DNA of 16,074 nt, from assembly GCA_047623825.1 (NCBI GenBank), contig JBLHOS010000068.1:1-16074 (forward strand), given 5' to 3'. The stretch comes from JBLHOS01 sp047623825. GTDB taxonomy: Bacteria > Pseudomonadota > Alphaproteobacteria > Rhodobacterales > Rhodobacteraceae. The position numbers were made by a program, and so were the translations under genes. The notes beneath the pieces were generated by a model. That model searched no databases. It was not told the origin of the DNA and saw only the letters and a program-made list of their open reading frames with translations. Below, in pieces: positions 14,624-16,074 of this stretch. The stretch's first letter is position 1. Each line of letters opens with the position of its first letter.

Positions 14624-15418
14624 TCAGGCTTTGGTCAATGCATGATTGTCCGCCCTCTTTTTCTGCGCCGCTACGGCTGCACTGGCTTTGAAGCGGAAGC
14701 TGTCGTTTCCGGTCTCCAAGATGTGGCAACGGTGGGTCAGGCGGTCGAGGAGTGCGGACGTCATCTTGGGGTCGCCGAAGACGGTGGCCCATTCGCTGAA
14801 GCTCAGATTCGTGGTGATGACAACGCTGGTGCGTTCGTAAAGTTTGCTGAGCAGATGGAAGAGCAGCGCGCCTCCTGATGCACTGAACGGCAGGTGGCCA
14901 AGTTCGTCCAAGATCACGAGGTCTAGGCGTATGAGGCTTTCGGCAAGTTGTCCGGCTTTGCCTTTGGCCTTCTCCTGCTCGAGCGTGTTGACGAGCTCGA
15001 TGGTCGAGAAGAAGCGGACCTTGCGGCGACGATGTTCGACGGCCTGCACGCCAAGAGCTGTCGCGACATGCGTTTTGCCAGTGCCGGGGCCACCGATCAG
15101 CACGACGTTCTGGGCACCATCCATGAACTCGCAGCGATGCAGTTGCCTTACAGTGGCCTCGTTGATCTCACTGGCCGCAAAGTCGAAGCCTGACAGATCC
15201 TTGTAAGCCGGGAAGCGTGCGGCCTTCATATGATAGGCAATGGAGCGCACCTCCCGTTCTGCGACCTCAGCCTTCAGCAACTGGGCGAGCATAGGCACCG
15301 CGGCGTCGAATGCCGGTGCGCCTTGTTCCATCAGGTCGGTGACGGCTTGGGCCATCCCGTGCATCTTCAAGCTGCGGAGCATTATGATGATGGCACCGCT
15401 GGCGGGATCATGACGCAT
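14624..15418 (-). CDS. istB: IstB, IS21 helper ATPase
   Basis: A 264-residue AAA+ ATPase that assists IstA in target choice and transposition. Walker A GGPGTGKTH is at 109-117, Walker B LVILDELGH at 167-175, the sensor region SVVITTNLSFSEW at 198-210 and the arginine region DRLTHRCHIL at 225-234. The N-terminal helical part (MLRSLKMHGMAQAVTDLMEQ) is typical. Two starts are possible, 15418 (overlapping the istA stop) and 15382; full length fits the former or the latter equally. The coding frame is undamaged, unlike the neighbouring elements, which suggests a younger insertion. Confidence 0.93.
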   Translation of the reverse strand: MRHDPASGAIIIMLRSLKMHGMAQAVTDLMEQGAPAFDAAVPMLAQLLKAEVAEREVRSIAYHMKAARFPAYKDLSGFDFAASEINEATVRQLHRCEFMDGAQNVVLIGGPGTGKTHVATALGVQAVEHRRRKVRFFSTIELVNTLEQEKAKGKAGQLAESLIRLDLVILDELGHLPFSASGGALLFHLLSKLYERTSVVITTNLSFSEWATVFGDPKMTSALLDRLTHRCHILETGNDSFRFKASAAVAAQKKRADNHALTKA

Positions 15419-15524
15419 GGCGGCCTCCTGCGCTCAGTGCACGCAAGCCATCATAGCGTTCGACATTTGCTTCTGGTTCGCGCTGAAGGATCAGCGCCTG
15501 CGGCGTATCGGCCGTGTTGCCGGA
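15408..15524 (-). pseudogene. istA: IstA, C-terminal fragment
   Basis: A frame ending at 15408 and overlapping istB by 11 bp reads ADTPQALILQREPEANVERY followed by DGLRALSAGGRHAS. The RYD-x-LR tail just before istB is the usual end of IstA in this IS21 group. Upstream the frame meets a stop at 15527-15525, where IS5-side sequence begins. It is too short to be annotated without the istB context. Confidence 0.6.
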
Positions 15525-15563
15525 TCAACTTTAGCTCGTACCGCGCCCTACCCGAGACGAAAT

Positions 15564-16073
15564 TTAGGCGGTGCGTTCGAAACTGGGGCGACCAAGTTCT
15601 GTCATCCGGTTCAGCACGCGGACACCAATCCTGGCCTCCGTTTTCTGGTTCTCAAAGCTGCGCGCTTTTAGCTTCGGCCCGATGACGGCCTTCCAACGAC
15701 CCATCAAAGTTTCACCTCGATTGCGCCGATTGTAGCCCGATGTCTTCTGCCAAGCTATGCGTCCATACGCCTTAATTTCGGTAATTTTCCGATCGCGGAT
15801 CGTTGGATTCCGAGCGGCGTCCGGGCTCAGAATCGCGTTTTTGGGTGGTGGAATCGCAATCTCAATTCCTTCGCCAAAGCGCTCGAGCAGAAGATCGCAC
15901 GTTGGGTCGCCGTCGTAGGCACCATCCGCTAGAAACAGGTCGGCGGAGACATCAATTTGATCCAACAGACCTGGCAGCGCGGTGGAATCTCCGACGCCAT
16001 CGGTGGTCAAATCGGAGCAGACGATTTCGCCGCTGACAAGATCGAGACCGAGGTGCAGCTTGCGCCAGGACCG
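15564..16073 (-). CDS. IS5-family DDE transposase, partial (start beyond window)
   Basis: The last 169 residues of an IS5-family transposase, open to the right edge of the window. Landmarks are WRKLHLGLD (the first catalytic Asp region, residues 3-11 of the fragment), DLFLADGAYDG (second Asp), then YNRRNRGETLMGRWKAVIG with the catalytic Glu, and KTEARIGVRVLNRMTELGRP at the end. All three acidic positions are present in the visible part, so it may be functional. A TTG at 16010 could be taken for a start but lies inside the catalytic domain; the real start is off the window. The junction with the IS21 remnant lies between about 15,510 and 15,560; the exact inverted repeat was not identified. 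Confidence 0.88.
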   Translation of the reverse strand, partial: RSWRKLHLGLDLVSGEIVCSDLTTDGVGDSTALPGLLDQIDVSADLFLADGAYDGDPTCDLLLERFGEGIEIAIPPPKNAILSPDAARNPTIRDRKITEIKAYGRIAWQKTSGYNRRNRGETLMGRWKAVIGPKLKARSFENQKTEARIGVRVLNRMTELGRPSFERTA

Positions 16074-16074
16074 C

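Larger units (their letters stand above)
14551..15530 (-). mobile_element. IS21-family element, truncated at its istA side
   Basis: From the terminal repeats at about 14551 through intact istB to a C-terminal stub of istA. The distal end is lost: the istA frame is cut near 15,525 and IS5-family sequence follows, so the element cannot move by itself because its transposase is gone. The right border is approximate. Confidence 0.65.

Noticed and set aside
1..16074. CRISPR arrays, tRNA or rRNA genes, riboswitches
   Set aside because: No regularly spaced repeats and no recognisable RNA gene or riboswitch core was seen on either strand by eye; a covariance-model scan was not possible.

Overview
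The window looks like an alphaproteobacterial chromosome segment, most likely Rhodobacterales (Roseobacter-type). This is inferred from the protein style, the moderately high G+C, ATGA gene overlaps, a FadR-type regulator, and the mix of IS1380, IS21, IS5 and IS3 remnants. No rRNA, tRNA or core housekeeping gene is present to confirm it.

Left part (1-9090): after a dead IS3-type orfA fragment (1-119) and a TMEM220-like membrane protein gene carrying a 12-base C tract, there is a complete set of the six ebo genes. They are not one collinear operon here but three transcription units: eboD-eboE-eboC (+, 706-3928), a PQQ sugar dehydrogenase gene followed by eboF (-, 6652-3936), and eboA-eboB-VTT/DedA membrane protein (+, 6790-9090). 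EboC is a UbiA-type prenyltransferase, EboD a dehydroquinate-synthase-like cyclase, EboE and EboB metal-dependent TIM-barrel proteins, EboF an alkaline-phosphatase-superfamily hydrolase, and EboA a family-specific protein without known catalysis. Ebo genes are known from cyanobacteria, where they are needed to move the scytonemin monomer to the periplasm, from eustigmatophyte plastids, and from Pseudomonas (the nematode-repelling EDB locus). The molecule they make or move is unknown.

Middle (9103-11247): a minus-strand operon of a second exported PQQ sugar dehydrogenase and a diheme cytochrome c, a natural dehydrogenase/electron-acceptor pair. The first dehydrogenase lies inside the ebo locus between eboA and eboF, so the two halves look functionally linked. 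My inference is an extended ebo system joining periplasmic PQQ-dependent oxidation to the prenyl/cyclitol-type Ebo chemistry.

Right part (11.33-16.07 kb): a mobile-element graveyard. A degenerate IS1380 transposase lies between the dehydrogenase operon and a FadR-type GntR regulator. Then come a small secreted protein of unknown function, the tail of an IS3-type transposase cut by an IS21 element (istB intact, istA reduced to its C-terminus), and an IS5-family transposase running off the window. A perfect 20-bp palindrome upstream of the second dehydrogenase is a candidate operator.

Insertion-sequence debris lies on both sides, consistent with a laterally acquired or rearranged accessory cassette.
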